A stretch of DNA of 64,000 bases from Acanthacorydalis orientalis (GCA_034766995.1 CM068317.1:50441925-50505924); one strand, 5' to 3'; counted from the stretch's first letter, positions 36,801 through 49,407 are shown. Notes: generated by a model from the letters alone, not told the origin. Translations and numbers: made by a program.

Positions 36801-39800
36801 ATGTCGACCCAAATGTTACCGATACGGTTCCAAGAACATCTACAGGTGAGTGGACAGAATGCTTTTTTTTTTTTTTTTTTAAATATCTTCGCATCGTTCA
36901 CCGGCCACCGTCTGCGATCGGCGTTCGTGTATTTCGCTGCCGTGTCGTTCTCGTTCGACGCGTTCGTCGGCGTAGTGTGTTTTGACAGGGAGACGGATGC
37001 CCCTTTGACATTTGCAGTCGCGCTCGCACAGACGTGCGAAACATTTTACAGATTATCGATGACATTCGACCGAGCGACTCTTGTGAATTCGCGTAGAAGC
37101 TCGTTTCGTACCGTCGAAATTTCCTGCGTTGTGTCGTTTCATCGCCGCCTCGTTCGCACCTCTTTCGTTTCGCGTTCGGCGATTCTTTTTTTTAAAATCG
37201 TGTCGACATTTTCGCCGCTCTTATGTTTCGCCGGCGAGAACGCGGTTTCGAAACCGCGATTAGAATCTCGAATATTTGCGACGAAAAAAAGGTTGTCGGC
37301 GTCCGATCGATCACATTAGACGGCGTGTTCGGTCGGACGTGTTACGAAGGTTAATCTGTTAAAAATCGACCCGTTCGTTACGCCCACTATTAATTTCACT
37401 CCGTGTGCTGTTCGCCACAGAGGCACGTAAATAAACGTTGTGCTTCAGACCCTCGTATTGGCAACCACGTAATTTTACAGAGAGTAGACAAGTCGCACAT
37501 CGGCTTTGTACGTGTTTCCAGTGTGGCCGGGTGTACGTTTTTTTATGAATGAAAAGCAGTACGTATATGTGTGCAGCACGTGTGTGTGTGTGTATATATA
37601 TGTTTATGTATAAAATGCTAGCTGGTGTGGTGCATGCATAAGGTTCGTACATAGATGTGTAACACATACTTATGCGTGCACACACACACACACGCACGTG
37701 AACCTGTGTATTGGCGCATATACATACAGTGGTCGATAACATTTCTTTGTTAGTGTCCGCGATGCGTCTTTTTCCATGGAGCGAATTTAGGTCAGATGTC
37801 CGGTTCGTCGTCTCGGAATCGAATGTCGTTCGTATGGATATTCTGTAATTCGGACTGTGATCGGAGGAATGGAGCAAATGTGAACTGTGTATTAGATAGA
37901 TTATGTATATTGTAATTTGGAAGGTTCTTAGAAAAAATATGTAAGTTTTGTCTGTGGTTCGTATGAATTAAAATGTGTCTCTCTGCCGCAGTGTTTAATT
38001 CTTTTGCAATGAGTCGTGAATTTTGTCTTGAATGTTTTGTGCGAAGGTACGCACACACGAGCACGCATGCAGGCAGGCATAGATCGTGATGCATCGAGTG
38101 TAACGTGCGGCTCTTCGAACATTTGGATCTATTCCGGACACTGTTCAAAGAGGAAATCATCGTCGCCCGTTTTTGTTTATTTTTTTTTTAAAAAAAATCG
38201 GATTTGTTTGTTACCGGATGCACTTTCGTAAGCCGTTCGTATCGCTCGTATTTATTATTAGCGAATGCGTCGTGGGTCGCCGCTCGAACGTTTGTTGCCA
38301 AAAGCGTATAATAACGCACCGAGCACCTTTTTGGCGTTTTATTTGTACGATCGTTCGCTCGCGATCATCGCCAAAAACGAGAGGACCGCTGCATTCCGAG
38401 TCCGTATCGTTTTTCCCCGCACCTCCTCGTCGCCGTGCTTCCGTCATAAAGTCTGACCTGTCGTCATCGTCGTTCCGTCGATAACTATTATTATTATTGT
38501 TAATATGATGTTCGGTCGTCGAGCCTCCTCGTCCGTCACGAGAACTCGAAAATGTCAAATAGCGAACGGCGTCCACCGGACCGACAGAGTATGTCGTCGT
38601 CGACGCACCTGTCCGATTCGGAAAAAGACAGCGCTAGTAAAAATACACGTCCGGACATCTCTCGTATCGTAGTAAATGCCCGATATTTTTTCAGTCTGGT
38701 CGTTCGATTCATTCGTATTGACGACGCACGACGACGCACGTGCCCGTCGAACACAGCCTACGATCGGTTCAAAACGGACGAAAGGTGAAAATAACGACCG
38801 AAGTGCGTCGTCCGTCTCTTTCGAAGTACGGTTCCCGTCCTCTTCGTACAGGTCGTGTCGACGGCGACGTTTTTATTTGTACACGGTAGGCGCGAGTTCG
38901 TTTCGTGCGTAGCGGCCGTGCGTGCGCTCGTCGACCGGGGAGAGGCCGGTCGATCGTCCGTCGTCGCGGGTTCGTCGCTCCTTTTTGTTTCGACGGGAAA
39001 CGTCTCGCACCGCGGCCTTAATACCGGTCGAAACTATGCGAAAGTCGATGCTATTATGGCGACGGTGCGTACGGCGTCCGGGTTCGCCGCCGCGTCGTTT
39101 CGCGAACGCGAGCTCGATTTTAATCGCGTGCGTGCGTGCGTGTCACGTGCGATTCCGACGCGGTGTGTCGTCACGCTCGATCGAACAAGAGATATGGTCG
39201 CTCGATCTCTAGATACATGCACGTACGTATCTATAGTTTTGTTTAGCGTTGTCCGCGCGACGAAAGCACGTCGCCCGTCCGGTTTACGTACTACGCCTTT
39301 GCCGCGACCGACGACCGTCGTCCGTTTCCATCGACTCGGCGGCAGTGTTCGGTCGTCCGTGTGTGTGTGTGAGCGAGAGAGCGAGACGCACGCGAATTCG
39401 CATTCGCGATTCATACCGGTGCGCGCACGTGCGACGCCGCGTTGAAAACAAACAAACAGACAGACCGGAACGTCCCGTTCTTCTCCGCAGCTCTCGAACG
39501 TCGGCATCCAGACGACGAACGTTTCGTTCAACACGCTCACGATGGAATCGGACAAATTCATATGCGTGCGAGAGAAGGTCGGCGAGACGGCGCAGGTCGT
39601 CATCATCGACATGAACGACCCGACGAATCCGATACGCAGGCCGATCAGCGCCGACTCGGCGATAATGAATCCCGCTTCGAAGGTGATCGCGCTGAAGGGG
39701 AAGGCCGGCGTCGAAGCGCAGAAGACGCTGCAGATATTCAATATAGAGATGAAGTCGAAGATGAAGGCGCACACGATGGCCGAGGACGTCGTCTTCTGGA

Positions 39801-42800
39801 AGTGGATCTCGTTGAACACGCTCGCGCTCGTGACGGAGACGTCCGTGTACCACTGGTCGATGGAGGGCGACTCGACGCCGGTCAAGATGTTCGACCGCCA
39901 CTCGTCGCTCAACGGGTGCCAGATCATCAACTACCGCACGGACCCGAAGCAGTCGTGGCTGCTGTTAGTAGGTACGTACCGCGCGGGCCGGCCGGTCGGC
40001 CGCGGCCGTCCCGTCGGCGCGCCGCATCGACTGCCCCCCGTCGCCGCTCGGTTTCCGCAGGCATTTCGGCGCAACAGAATCGTGTCGTCGGCGCGATGCA
40101 GCTGTACTCTGTCGAACGCAAGTGTTCGCAGCCGATCGAGGGCCACGCGGCGAGTTTCGCGACGTTCAAGATGGAGGGCAACGCGGAGGCGTCGACGCTG
40201 TTCTGCTTCGCCGTCAGGACGCTCCAGGGCGGCAAGCTGCACGTGATCGAGGTGGGTCGGCGGTGGCGAGCGGAGACGCGCCGCCGTCTTGTGGTCGACG
40301 CTCGAGCGGCGGTCGGTGACGTGGTTCGTTTCCGCTTCAGGTCGGGCAAGCGCCGGCCGGCAACCAGCCGTTCCCGAAGAAAGCGGTCGACGTGTTCTTT
40401 CCGCCCGAAGCGCAGAACGACTTCCCGGTCGCGATGCAGGTGTCGACGAAGTACGACGTGATCTACCTGATAACGAAGTACGGCTACATACACATGTACG
40501 ACATCGAGACCGGCACGTGCATCTACATGAACAGGATTTCGGCGGACACGATCTTCGTCACGGCGCCGCACGAGGCGACCGGCGGAATAATCGGTGAGTC
40601 TCGATCGCGCCGGCCGGCCGGCCGACGCGTTTCGATCTCGACCGTCGTTTCGACAGGCGTCAACCGTAAAGGTCAGGTCCTGTCGGTGTCCGTCGAAGAG
40701 GAGAACATCATACCGTACGTGAACTCGGTCCTTCAGAATCCGGAGCTCGCGCTGCGCATGGCGGTCCGTAACAACCTGTCCGGCGCCGAGGAGCTGTTCG
40801 TCCGCAAGTTCAACCTGCTGTTCCAGAACGGGCAGTACGCGGAGGCGGCGAAGGTCGCGGCGAACGCGCCGAAGGGGATCCTCCGGACACCGCAGACGAT
40901 ACAGCGCTTCCAGCAGGTCCCGGCGGCGCCGGGCCAGACGAGCCCGCTGCTGCAGTACTTCGGCATCCTGCTCGACCAGGGCCAGCTGAACCGGTACGAG
41001 TCGCTCGAGCTGTGCAAGCCGGTGCTCGTCCAGGGACGGAAGCAGCTGCTCGAGAAGTGGCTGAAGGAGGAGAAGCTCGAGTGCTCCGAGGAGCTCGGCG
41101 ATCTCGTCAAGCAGGCGGACCCGACGCTCGCGCTGAGCGTCTACCTGCGCGCGAACGTCGCGAACAAGGTGATACAGAGCTTCGCCGAGACCGGACAGTT
41201 CCAGAAGATAGTGCTGTACGCGAAGAAGGTGTCGTACGCGCCCGACTACGTGTTCCTGCTCCGTCAGGTGATGCGGACGAACCCGGACCAGGGCGCGAGC
41301 TTCGCGAGCATGCTCGTCGCCGACGACGAGCCGCTCGCCGACATCAACCAGATCGTCGACATATTCATGGAGCAGAACATGGTACAGCAGTGCACGGCGT
41401 TCCTGCTCGACGCGCTCAAGAACAACCGGCCGAGCGAGGGCCCGCTGCAGACGCGGCTGCTCGAGATGAACCTGATGTCGGCGCCGCAGGTCGCCGACGC
41501 GATCCTCGGGAACGCGATGTTCTCGCACTACGACCGCGCGCACGTCGCGCAGCTGTGCGAGAAGGCCGGCCTGCTGCAGCGCGCGCTCGAGCACTACACG
41601 GACCTGTACGACATCAAGCGCGCGGTCGTTCACACGCACCTGCTGCCGGCCGACTGGCTCGTCAACTTCTTCGGCACGCTGTCGGTCGAGGACTCGCTCG
41701 AGTGCCTGAGGGCGATGCTGACGGCGAACATACGCCAGAACCTGCAGATATGCGTCCAGATCGCGACGAAGTACCACGAGCAGCTGACGACGAAGGCGCT
41801 GATCGACCTGTTCGAGGGTTTCAAGAGCTACGAGGGCCTGTTCTACTTCCTCGGATCGATCGTGAACTTCAGCCAGGACCAGGAGGTGCACTTCAAGTAC
41901 ATACAGGCGGCGTGCAAGACCGGACAGATCAAGGAGGTCGAACGGATCTGCCGCGAGAGCAACTGCTACAACGCGGACCGCGTCAAGAACTTCCTGAAGG
42001 AGGCGAAGCTGACCGACCAGCTGCCGCTGATAATAGTCTGCGACCGTTTCGACTTCGTGCACGACCTCGTCCTGTACCTGTACCGTAACTCGCTGCAGAA
42101 GTACATCGAGATATACGTCCAGAAGGTGAACCCTTCGCGGCTGCCGGTCGTGATCGGCGGCCTGCTCGACGTCGACTGCTCCGAGGACATCATCAAGAAC
42201 CTGATACTCGTCGTCCGCGGTCAGTTCTCGACCGACGAGCTCGTCGACGAGGTCGAGAAACGGAACCGGCTGAAGCTGCTGCTGCCGTGGCTCGAGTCGC
42301 GCGTCCACGAGGGTTGCGTCGAGCCGGCGACGCACAACGCGCTCGCGAAGATCTACATCGACAGCAACAACAACGCCGAACGCTTCCTCAAGGAGAACCA
42401 GTGGTACGACAGCCGGATAGTCGGCCGCTACTGCGAGAAGCGCGACCCGCACCTCGCGTGCGTCGCTTACGAGAGGGGGCAGTGCGACCGCGAGCTGATA
42501 GCGGTCTGCAACGAGAACTCGCTGTTCAAGTCCGAGGCGAGGTACCTCGTCCGGAGGCGCGACGCCGAGCTGTGGGCGGAGGTGCTCGCCGAGAACAACC
42601 CGTACAGGAGGCCTCTGATCGACCAGGTCGTCCAGACGGCGCTGTCGGAGACGCAGGACCCGGAGGACATATCCGTGACGGTCAAGGCGTTCATGACCGC
42701 CGACCTGCCGAACGAACTGATCGAGCTGCTCGAGAAGATAGTGCTCGACAGTTCGGTGTTCTCGGATCACAGGAACCTGCAGAACTTGCTGATACTGACC

Positions 42801-45367
42801 GCGATCAAGGCCGACTGCTCGAGGGTCATGGACTACATCAACAGGCTCGACAACTACGACGCGCCGGACATCGCGAACATCGCGATCAACAACCGGCTGT
42901 ACGAGGAGGCGTTCGCGATCTTCAAGAAGTTCGACGTGAACACGTCGGCGATCCAGGTGAGTCGAACGGCGCGCCGCGCGCGCCGACCGCCGCGCGTCCG
43001 ACTGACTGTCCGCTCCCGGCGCGCAGGTGCTGATCGAGCAGGTGAACAACCTCGACCGCGCGTACGAGTTCGCCGAGCGGTGCAACGAGCCGGCGGTGTG
43101 GAGCCAGCTCGCGCGCGCGCAGCTGAACCAGGGTCTCGTCAAGGAGTCGATCGACAGCTACATAAAGGCCGACGACCCGTCGGCGTACGTCGACGTCGTC
43201 GAGACCGCGAGCGAGGCCGACGGATGGGAAGACCTCGTCAGGTACCTGCAGATGGCGCGGAAGAAGGCGCGCGAGTCGTACGTCGAGAGCGAGCTGATAT
43301 ACGCGTACGCGCGGACCGGCCGCCTCGCCGACCTCGAGGAGTTCGTCAGCGGGCCGAACCACGCCGACATACAGAAGATCGGCGACAGGTGCTTCGACGA
43401 CGAGATGTACGACGCCGCGAAGCTGCTGTACAACAACGTCTCGAACTTCGCGCGGCTCGCGATCACGCTCGTGCACCTGAAGGAGTTCCAGGGCGCCGTC
43501 GACAGCGCGAGGAAAGCGAACTCGACGAGGACGTGGAAGGAGGTGTGCTTCGCGTGCGTCGACGCCGAGGAGTTCAGGCTCGCGCAGATGTGCGGCATGC
43601 ACATCGTCGTCCACGCGGACGAACTAGAGGACCTGATCAACTACTACCAGGTACGTGCGCGAGCGTACGGGACGCGGAGTCGTCCGGCCGAAGCGTCGTT
43701 CCGGTTCGTCCGATCCGGTGTTCCGTCGGTGTTTCGGGCGGAGCGGCTCTCGCGGTCCTTCGCGGACCCGACGTTTCGTTTCCGAAAATTCGTACGGGAC
43801 GTTCTTTCGATCGGACGGTTCGGAGCGATTCGATTTCGAAACGGAGAATCGCCGATTCCGTCGGCGACGACGACTCGTTCGTACGATGTCGAATTTTAAG
43901 GATACCGAGTCGTCGGAACGTCCGTCGTATCGACGACGGCTCGGATCCGATCCGCGTCGCGACGGGCGCGTTCGCGCCGTACCGTCGAACTACGATAGAG
44001 GTTTCTGGCTCGGTACGACGCGACGCGTGTACGTGCGCGCGGCCTGCGTCGAGCGCGAATGATTCGCGGTCTCGTGTCGTAGGATCGCGGCCACTTCGAA
44101 GAGCTGATCGGCCTGCTCGAGGCGGCGCTAGGCCTCGAGCGCGCTCACATGGGCATGTTCACGGAACTCGCGATCCTGTTCTCGAAGTACAAGCCGGCGA
44201 GGATGCGCGAGCATCTCGAGCTGTTCTGGTCGCGCGTCAACATCCCTAAGGTGCTGCGCGCGGCCGAACAGGCGCACCTGTGGGCCGAGCTCGTGTTCCT
44301 GTACGACAAGTACGAGGAGTACGACAACGCCGTGCTCGCGATGATGGCGCACCCGACCGAGGCGTGGCGTGAGGGGCACTTCAAGGACATCGTCACGAAG
44401 GTCGCGAACATGGAGCTGTACTACAAGGCCGTGCAGTTCTACCTCGACTTCAAGCCGCTGCTGTTGAACGACATGCTGCTCGTGCTCGCGCCGAGGATGG
44501 ATCACACGAGGTACGTGCGACGCGGACGCCCGCGCTCGCGCGGCACGACAGACGTCACGTCCGTTCGTTCCAGGGCGGTCGCGTTCTTCACGAAAGCCGG
44601 CCACCTGCAGCTCGTCAAACCGTACCTCCGTTCGGTGCAGAGCCTCAACAACAAGGCGATCAACGAGGCGCTGAACGGCCTGCTGATCGACGAGGAGGAC
44701 TACCAGGGCCTGCGCACGTCGATCGACGCTTTCGACAATTTCGACAACATCGGACTCGCTCAGAAGCTCGAGAAGCACGAGCTGACCGAATTCAGACGGA
44801 TCGCGGCGTACCTGTACAAGGGGAACAACCGCTGGAAGCAGAGCGTCGAGCTGTGCAAGAAGGACAGGCTGTTCCGCGACGCTATGGAGTACGCGGCCGA
44901 ATCGAGGCAGGGCGAGCTCGCCGAAGAACTGTTGGGATGGTTCCTCGAACGCGACGCGTACGATTGCTTCGCGGCTTGCCTGTACCAGTGTTACGACCTG
45001 CTGCGGCCGGACGTCATACTCGAGCTCGCGTGGCGGCACGACATCATGGATTTCGCGATGCCGTACATGATACAGGTCGGTCCGGTCGGTCTTCGGATCG
45101 GACACGATTCGATCCGACGCAGCCGATCCGAACGCGTCTCCCCGACGTTTTTTTTCGGCGCAGGTGACCCGCGAACTCGCGACGAAGGTCGAGCGGCTCG
45201 AGACGGCGGACGCCCAGCGTCAGAGAGACGTCGCCGAGGAGAAACCGCAGATGCTGATGTCGGAACCGCAGCTGATGCTCACGGCCGGCCCGGGCATCGT
45301 GTACGCGCCGCAGGTGCCGCCCGGAACGTACGCTCCGAGCATGCCGTACCAGGGCTACGGCATGTGA
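36801..45367 (+). CDS. Chc: Clathrin heavy chain
   Basis: Nine coding exons (36801-36845, 39491-39971, 40061-40251, 40341-40593, 40657-42956, 43027-43650, 44083-44510, 44574-45075, 45164-45367) join to 1,675 residues, the same length as human CLTC. The first exon encodes [15 protein letters not shown]. The amino-terminal beta-propeller (about 1-330) binds adaptors; the alpha-solenoid leg (CHCR repeats, to about 1570) and trimerisation region follow. The tail carries QLMLTAGP, the Hsc70 site used in coat removal. Clathrin coats form endocytic and Golgi vesicles. Relative to human, the propeller has a six-residue insertion in [15 protein letters not shown]. Intron 1 is 2.6 kb; the others are 63-432 bases. 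Sequence throughout is closest to insect clathrin. Confidence 0.98.
36846..39490 (+). other. First intron of clathrin heavy chain
   Basis: 2.6 kb of lower GC content with TG/CA tracts near 37575-37605 and 37680-37695 and poly-T runs. No nested exon recognised. First introns of this kind often hold enhancers, but no motif is evident. Confidence 0.8.
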
Positions 45368-45884
45368 GGACCGCGATCGTAGCGGCGTCCGGTACCGTCG
45401 TCGGATCGTCCCGACCGTCCGTAGAACGGACGCGCTCCGTGCGAACGTCGGATCGTCGCGCCCGGGTCGTCGCTCCGCACCGCCGCCGGAACGACGCCGA
45501 CGGTCACGATCGCGTCGTGTCCTGCGCTCCTCGTCGGTCGAGAGCGTTCCCGTGTTTTCGGCGCGGCGGCGGACGCGCACCGCGTAGAGAAAAAGTATTT
45601 ATTCCGTACCGGCTCGGTCGAACCGCACGTACGCGGGCGAATAACGACGAGATTCGAAGTAAAAGTAATGTTAGATAAATAATATATAAATAAATATATA
45701 TATATATATGAAAGTAAATAAACAAATAAATGAAAAGCAGGTATATAAATACACGATCGTCTATTGTCGTTTATTTTTCATTTTTACTACTTCTATTATC
45801 ATTAATGTTATTATTATTATTGTTCGTACTATGTTACGTTTACTGATTATTTTGTACATTCTGTTTGTTTTACGCCTTTATTCA

Positions 45885-45890
45885 AATAAA
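45885..45890 (+). terminator. Polyadenylation signal of clathrin heavy chain
   Basis: AATAAA about 520 bases past the stop; earlier AATAAA motifs near 45680-45725 could also be used. Confidence 0.55.
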
Positions 45891-46615
45891 CGTTTGAAAA
45901 TCACTGGACTCGTTCACTGTCGTCGCGATACGAAACGAAATCGAGCGTAGCGCACGTTCGTTCCGCGACGACGCGACCCTCTTCCGTAAGGCGATCGTAC
46001 AGACCGGACGGATCCTCGACGAGGAGGGCGACCGGACCGAAGCAGGTAGGTCGAACGCCCGTTCCGTTTCGAGCGCACGGCCGAACTTGCAAAGTGCCGA
46101 ACGTCGCCTGCGAAGCGGACCCGTGTAGTAGAACACGGTAGGTACGTGAAGGGTGCCGATCTGTACGTTTTCGGCCGTGCGATTTTTCGACGAACCGAAC
46201 GGCGGAGCGAAAAGTAGGGATTCCTGAAAGTAACACTTTACAGCCGCGGCGGCGTCTATTCGCTCGCGTCTGTCGAAAAGCGAGACGTCCCCGCCCCCTT
46301 CCGAGCGAGAACGAGCGGTGCGAGACGCCGCCCGCGTCCATCGTTAATCGACCGCATTTCGAACGCGCGCCCGTCAAATTAGCGAGCGACTTCGACGCGG
46401 TCGCGTTTCGATCGGCCGGACGCGGGTGTCTCGTCGTCGGCCGACCTGCGAGCTCGCTCGGAGCGTAGACGCGGCTCGAACGTTTTCGGCCTCGGCGGCC
46501 GCGTTCGACGCCGGTTTTTCGTTCGCACGAGCGCAACGCGGGCGGGCGTCGTCGCGCGACGCGGACCGGCGGGTATACAAAATAAATACGACAGCGCTTC
46601 GATCGACAACTATCA

Positions 46616-46621
46616 TTTATT
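46616..46621 (-). terminator. Polyadenylation signal of VPS33A
   Basis: AATAAA on the minus strand, about 120 bases past the stop codon and beyond the duplicated exon piece. Confidence 0.6.
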
Positions 46622-46657
46622 GTTGTTTTTAACAAGAACGGACAGCGATAAAACCGT

Positions 46658-46733
46658 TCACGGATCCTCTACGAACGTGTCGCCGTCGATGAGCTTCGTC
46701 GTCGCGGTCACGAATTCGACGTTCACGTCCTCC
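46658..46733 (-). pseudogene. Partial tandem copy of the last VPS33A exon
   Basis: These 76 bases repeat 46740-46827, the 3' end of the VPS33A coding sequence including its stop codon, with a few substitutions and a 12-base deletion. Read on the minus strand they would give EDVNVEFV, TATTKLIDGD, TFVEDP and stop. The real exon reads TFIQSFVEDP, closer to the family, so this copy is the derived one. It lies in the 3' UTR and lacks its own splice acceptor. Confidence 0.9.
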
Positions 46734-46739
46734 CGCTAC

Positions 46740-48830
46740 TCACGGATCCTCGACGAACGACTGTATGAACGTGTCGCCGTTGATGAGCTTCGTCGTCGCG
46801 ATCACGAATTCGACGTTCACGTCCTCCTGCTGCGAGAGGAACCGCAACGCCGAGATCTGAAACGAGAAGGAGACGCGCGTGAACGACGCGACCGCTCCCC
46901 GTTCACGGGTCCGGCGTACCTCGGCGAACGTGCATCCGCCGATGTAGAACACGAGAACGACTTCCGGCGACTCGAACCGAGAAGCGTCGCTCGACAGCGA
47001 ACCCCTCCTCGCGTGACCTGCGAACGTCGGACCGAGCGGATCACGCGGCGCCGCGTGATCCGCTCGGTCCGTCCGTCGCTTACCTAGACGCGCGGTCGGC
47101 TGCGTCTCCTCGACCGTCGGGCCGGGCAACAGGCCGAGGACGTCTTGCAGCTGCTTCCATCCGCGCGGCCTGCAGAGGTTCTCGGCCAACCGGACGCTGA
47201 GCGGCGCGTACACGCTGTGAACGTAGCTGATGTCGGTCGGATCCGTTTCGGACGTGTCCTCCATCGTCAGGTGGAGCGACTTGCGCAGGACGGCGTACTG
47301 GCGCGTCGTCGTCTGCGCGTGCAGCAGACCGGCGCGCTCGAGCTTGTCGATCGTCAGCAGCACGTGCAGGCCGTACACCTGGACGAGCTCCCGCTTGTAG
47401 TACTCGAGCACTTTCGGTTTCAGCCCGGAACCGGTCGCGCACTGAAGACACACGAGCCGGAGCACCTTGACGAGCGGCGCCTTCCGCGCGATCAGCTCCT
47501 CGACGAACGGACTGATCTTGTCGGTGTCGACGCAGTTCAAGAACTCCTGCTCGGTCTGCGAACGCGAGTTCACGACAGCGAGTCGGACGAGACGAGTCGG
47601 CCGCGCGCCGGGGCGCGCGGCCTCGCGTCGTCCGACTCACGTGCAGCGTGTCGAGGAAGCGGGACGTGTCGGTCACGTCCTTGACGCACTCGGCGACGGT
47701 CGTGTGCACGGCGAGCGCCTGCTTGTTCGCGATCACGTTCGGCAGCCGCGCGACGATCCGCTTGATCTCTCGCATCGTCCTGCCGCCGTGGTGCTCCTCG
47801 AGCTGCACGCTGATCGACTTCGCCCGCTTCGACAACACCGGCCCGACCGCGTTGAAGTTCTTGTCGCGCAGCTCGGCGAACAGCTCGTCGCCCGAGTTCA
47901 GGATGATCCGCTTCGTCTCGGACGTCCGCGCGACCGGCGAGCCGTCGTCCGAGCCGACGAACCGGTCGGCCGGCAGGAGCGCGGTCGTGTTGTTCACGCC
48001 GAACAGCTCGTCGATCAGGCCCTCGTACGTCAGCTGCGTCGCGAGCGGCGATATCGTGTCGACCGCCCGATCGATCAGCAGCAGCCGGTCGACGCACGAC
48101 GAGGCGGTCGCGTTCAGCAGATCGCCCGACTCGAGGCTCAGCTTGCGCGTCAGGTCCCAGACGGTCTGCGCGGCGTGCCCCTTGCCCCAGACGTGCGCGA
48201 TAGGACCGTACAGCCGCTGGAGCGACATCAGCGCCTGCGCCGCTTGGTACAGACACGACGGATCCTTGTCGAGGTGGTAGTCCCTGCGCGACGAACCGGT
48301 CAGTCGCGTGCGGCCGCCGCGGCCGGCGGCCGCCGCGCTTACCTGAACGAGTCGGACAGCTCCATCGAGACGACGTCGCTGTCGATCGGAAACAGGAAGC
48401 ACGGAAACCGCTCGATCGTCTCGAAGCTGCCGAGCACGCCGCGGTGCTCGAGGTGCTTCTCGCAGATCAGACTCTTGCTCGGCATCAGGATCAGGTGAAA
48501 CTTCTTGTCCGACTTGACGTGGTTCTTCTTCTCCGTCTGTATGTTCTCGCTGATCAGGTCCATGAGGTCGAGCTTCGGCCTCGAGATGAATATGATCCGC
48601 TGGACATTACACGTCGGGATCGCGCCGCGCTGCAGCGGGAACATTTTGACGACGCCGTTGTCGCGCAACAGCGTGTACTTGGCGATCAGGCCGACCGGCC
48701 CGGCGAGCGATTCGTCCCATACGATCGCCTTCGTGCCCTCGCACTTCTCGAGCAGCGAGAGCAACTCCTTACGCGCCTGCTCTTGTATCAACGCGACATT
48801 CACTCTGCCACCCTGCAAGTGATGCGACAT
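46740..48830 (-). CDS. Vps33A: VPS33A, Sec1/Munc18 subunit of HOPS and CORVET
   Basis: Exons 48830-48343, 48283-47641, 47555-47084, 47017-46920 and 46856-46740 join to 605 residues (human 596). It opens MSHHLQGGRVNVALI and carries KAIVWDESLAGPVGLIAKY, ATQLTYEGLIDELFG, LRDKNFNAVGPVLSKRAK, a KVLRLVCLQC block, PTDISYVHSVYAPLSVRLAE and the closing FAEISALRFLSQQED. VPS33A is the SNARE-binding Sec1/Munc18 member of the HOPS and CORVET tethers and is needed for fusion with endosomes and lysosomes (fly carnation). It is VPS33A rather than VPS33B by these carboxy-terminal blocks. Intron 3 (47083-47018) is 66 bases and mostly a perfect palindrome. The last exon has a partial copy just downstream. Confidence 0.96.
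47028..47071. repeat. 44-bp perfect palindrome inside a VPS33A intron
   Basis: Two 22-base arms with no spacer, centred between 47049 and 47050 at GCGGC/GCCGC. Position 47027/47072 is the first mismatch. It leaves only 12 bases on the donor side and 10 on the acceptor side of the 66-base intron. Confidence 0.97.
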
Positions 48831-49084
48831 GTTCGCACGACGAACAGCTGACTGCGATCGACGGACGAAGACCGACGCACACTGTAACAGAACTTCGCAC
48901 CGGTTCGGCCGGCGGTTCGAATCGACTCGGCCGGTGCAGAGAACGTACGGAAGGTACGCGATGCAGGGGGTGTCGAGTGCGAGGTACGAGGACCTACGAC
49001 TCATGGATGAGAAACGTCGCACTCCGTCGGTACGACAAACGTATCGAGGAGAGCGATCGGCACGAGTTCGAGCTTTTGTTTAAT

Positions 49085-49406
49085 GATAATTACACGGCAG
49101 CGATCCCCGGCGGGGGCGGGGGGGGGAGCTCTTGGCACGGGAGAAGCCCGTGACCGGTTCTCGTCAGTGAAGGTGGAGGTGTACCCATCACAACGCCAGA
49201 AGCTTCGGCCGCCTGTAGCGGTACCACGGGTCGGACGGGTCATAGACGGTGAGGGTGTTGATCAGGGCGTTCTGGCTAGATTCGGACCGGCCGTACAGAG
49301 TGCGAGCTTGACAACGCACAAACTCGCAGAGTGTAGGGATCTGGAAATCGTCATGCAGAGTATCGTTCCGAACGAAGTAGTGCGCGTCGGCGATGACGCG
49401 CACTAC
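49085..49406 (-). mobile_element. Truncated Jockey-like non-LTR retrotransposon, 3' end
   Basis: On the minus strand 49406-49188 reads as the end of a non-LTR element ORF2 protein: HYFVRNDTLHDDFQIPTL, then YDPSDPWYRYRRPKLLAL and stop. The pattern 'FVRN..LH.D..IPTL' and a terminal 'YDPSDPW.YRRP' is what I know from the carboxy end of Jockey-clade elements. About 100 bases of presumed 3' UTR follow. The reverse transcriptase proper is gone, so it is a dead 5'-truncated copy. Family assignment is from memory, without a search. Confidence 0.65.
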
Positions 49407-49407
49407 T
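49376..49407. repeat. 13-bp inverted repeat with 6-base loop
   Basis: AGTAGTGCGCGTC and its exact complement GACGCGCACTACT surround GGCGAT, at the broken 5' end of the LINE fragment. Confidence 0.95.

Larger units (their letters stand above)
45368..46657. other. Convergent 3' ends of clathrin heavy chain and VPS33A
   Basis: The clathrin 3' UTR runs to the AATAAA at 45885-45890, passing a (TA)n tract at 45697-45708. Then follow about 700 bases of CpG-rich DNA with no recognised gene. Confidence 0.55.

Noticed and set aside
39927..43142. Very long open frame (about 1,070 codons) on the minus strand
   Set aside because: It is the mirror of the clathrin heavy chain exons. GC-rich third positions remove stop codons from the antisense frame; the translation is Leu/Arg/Val/Asp-biased and matches no family.
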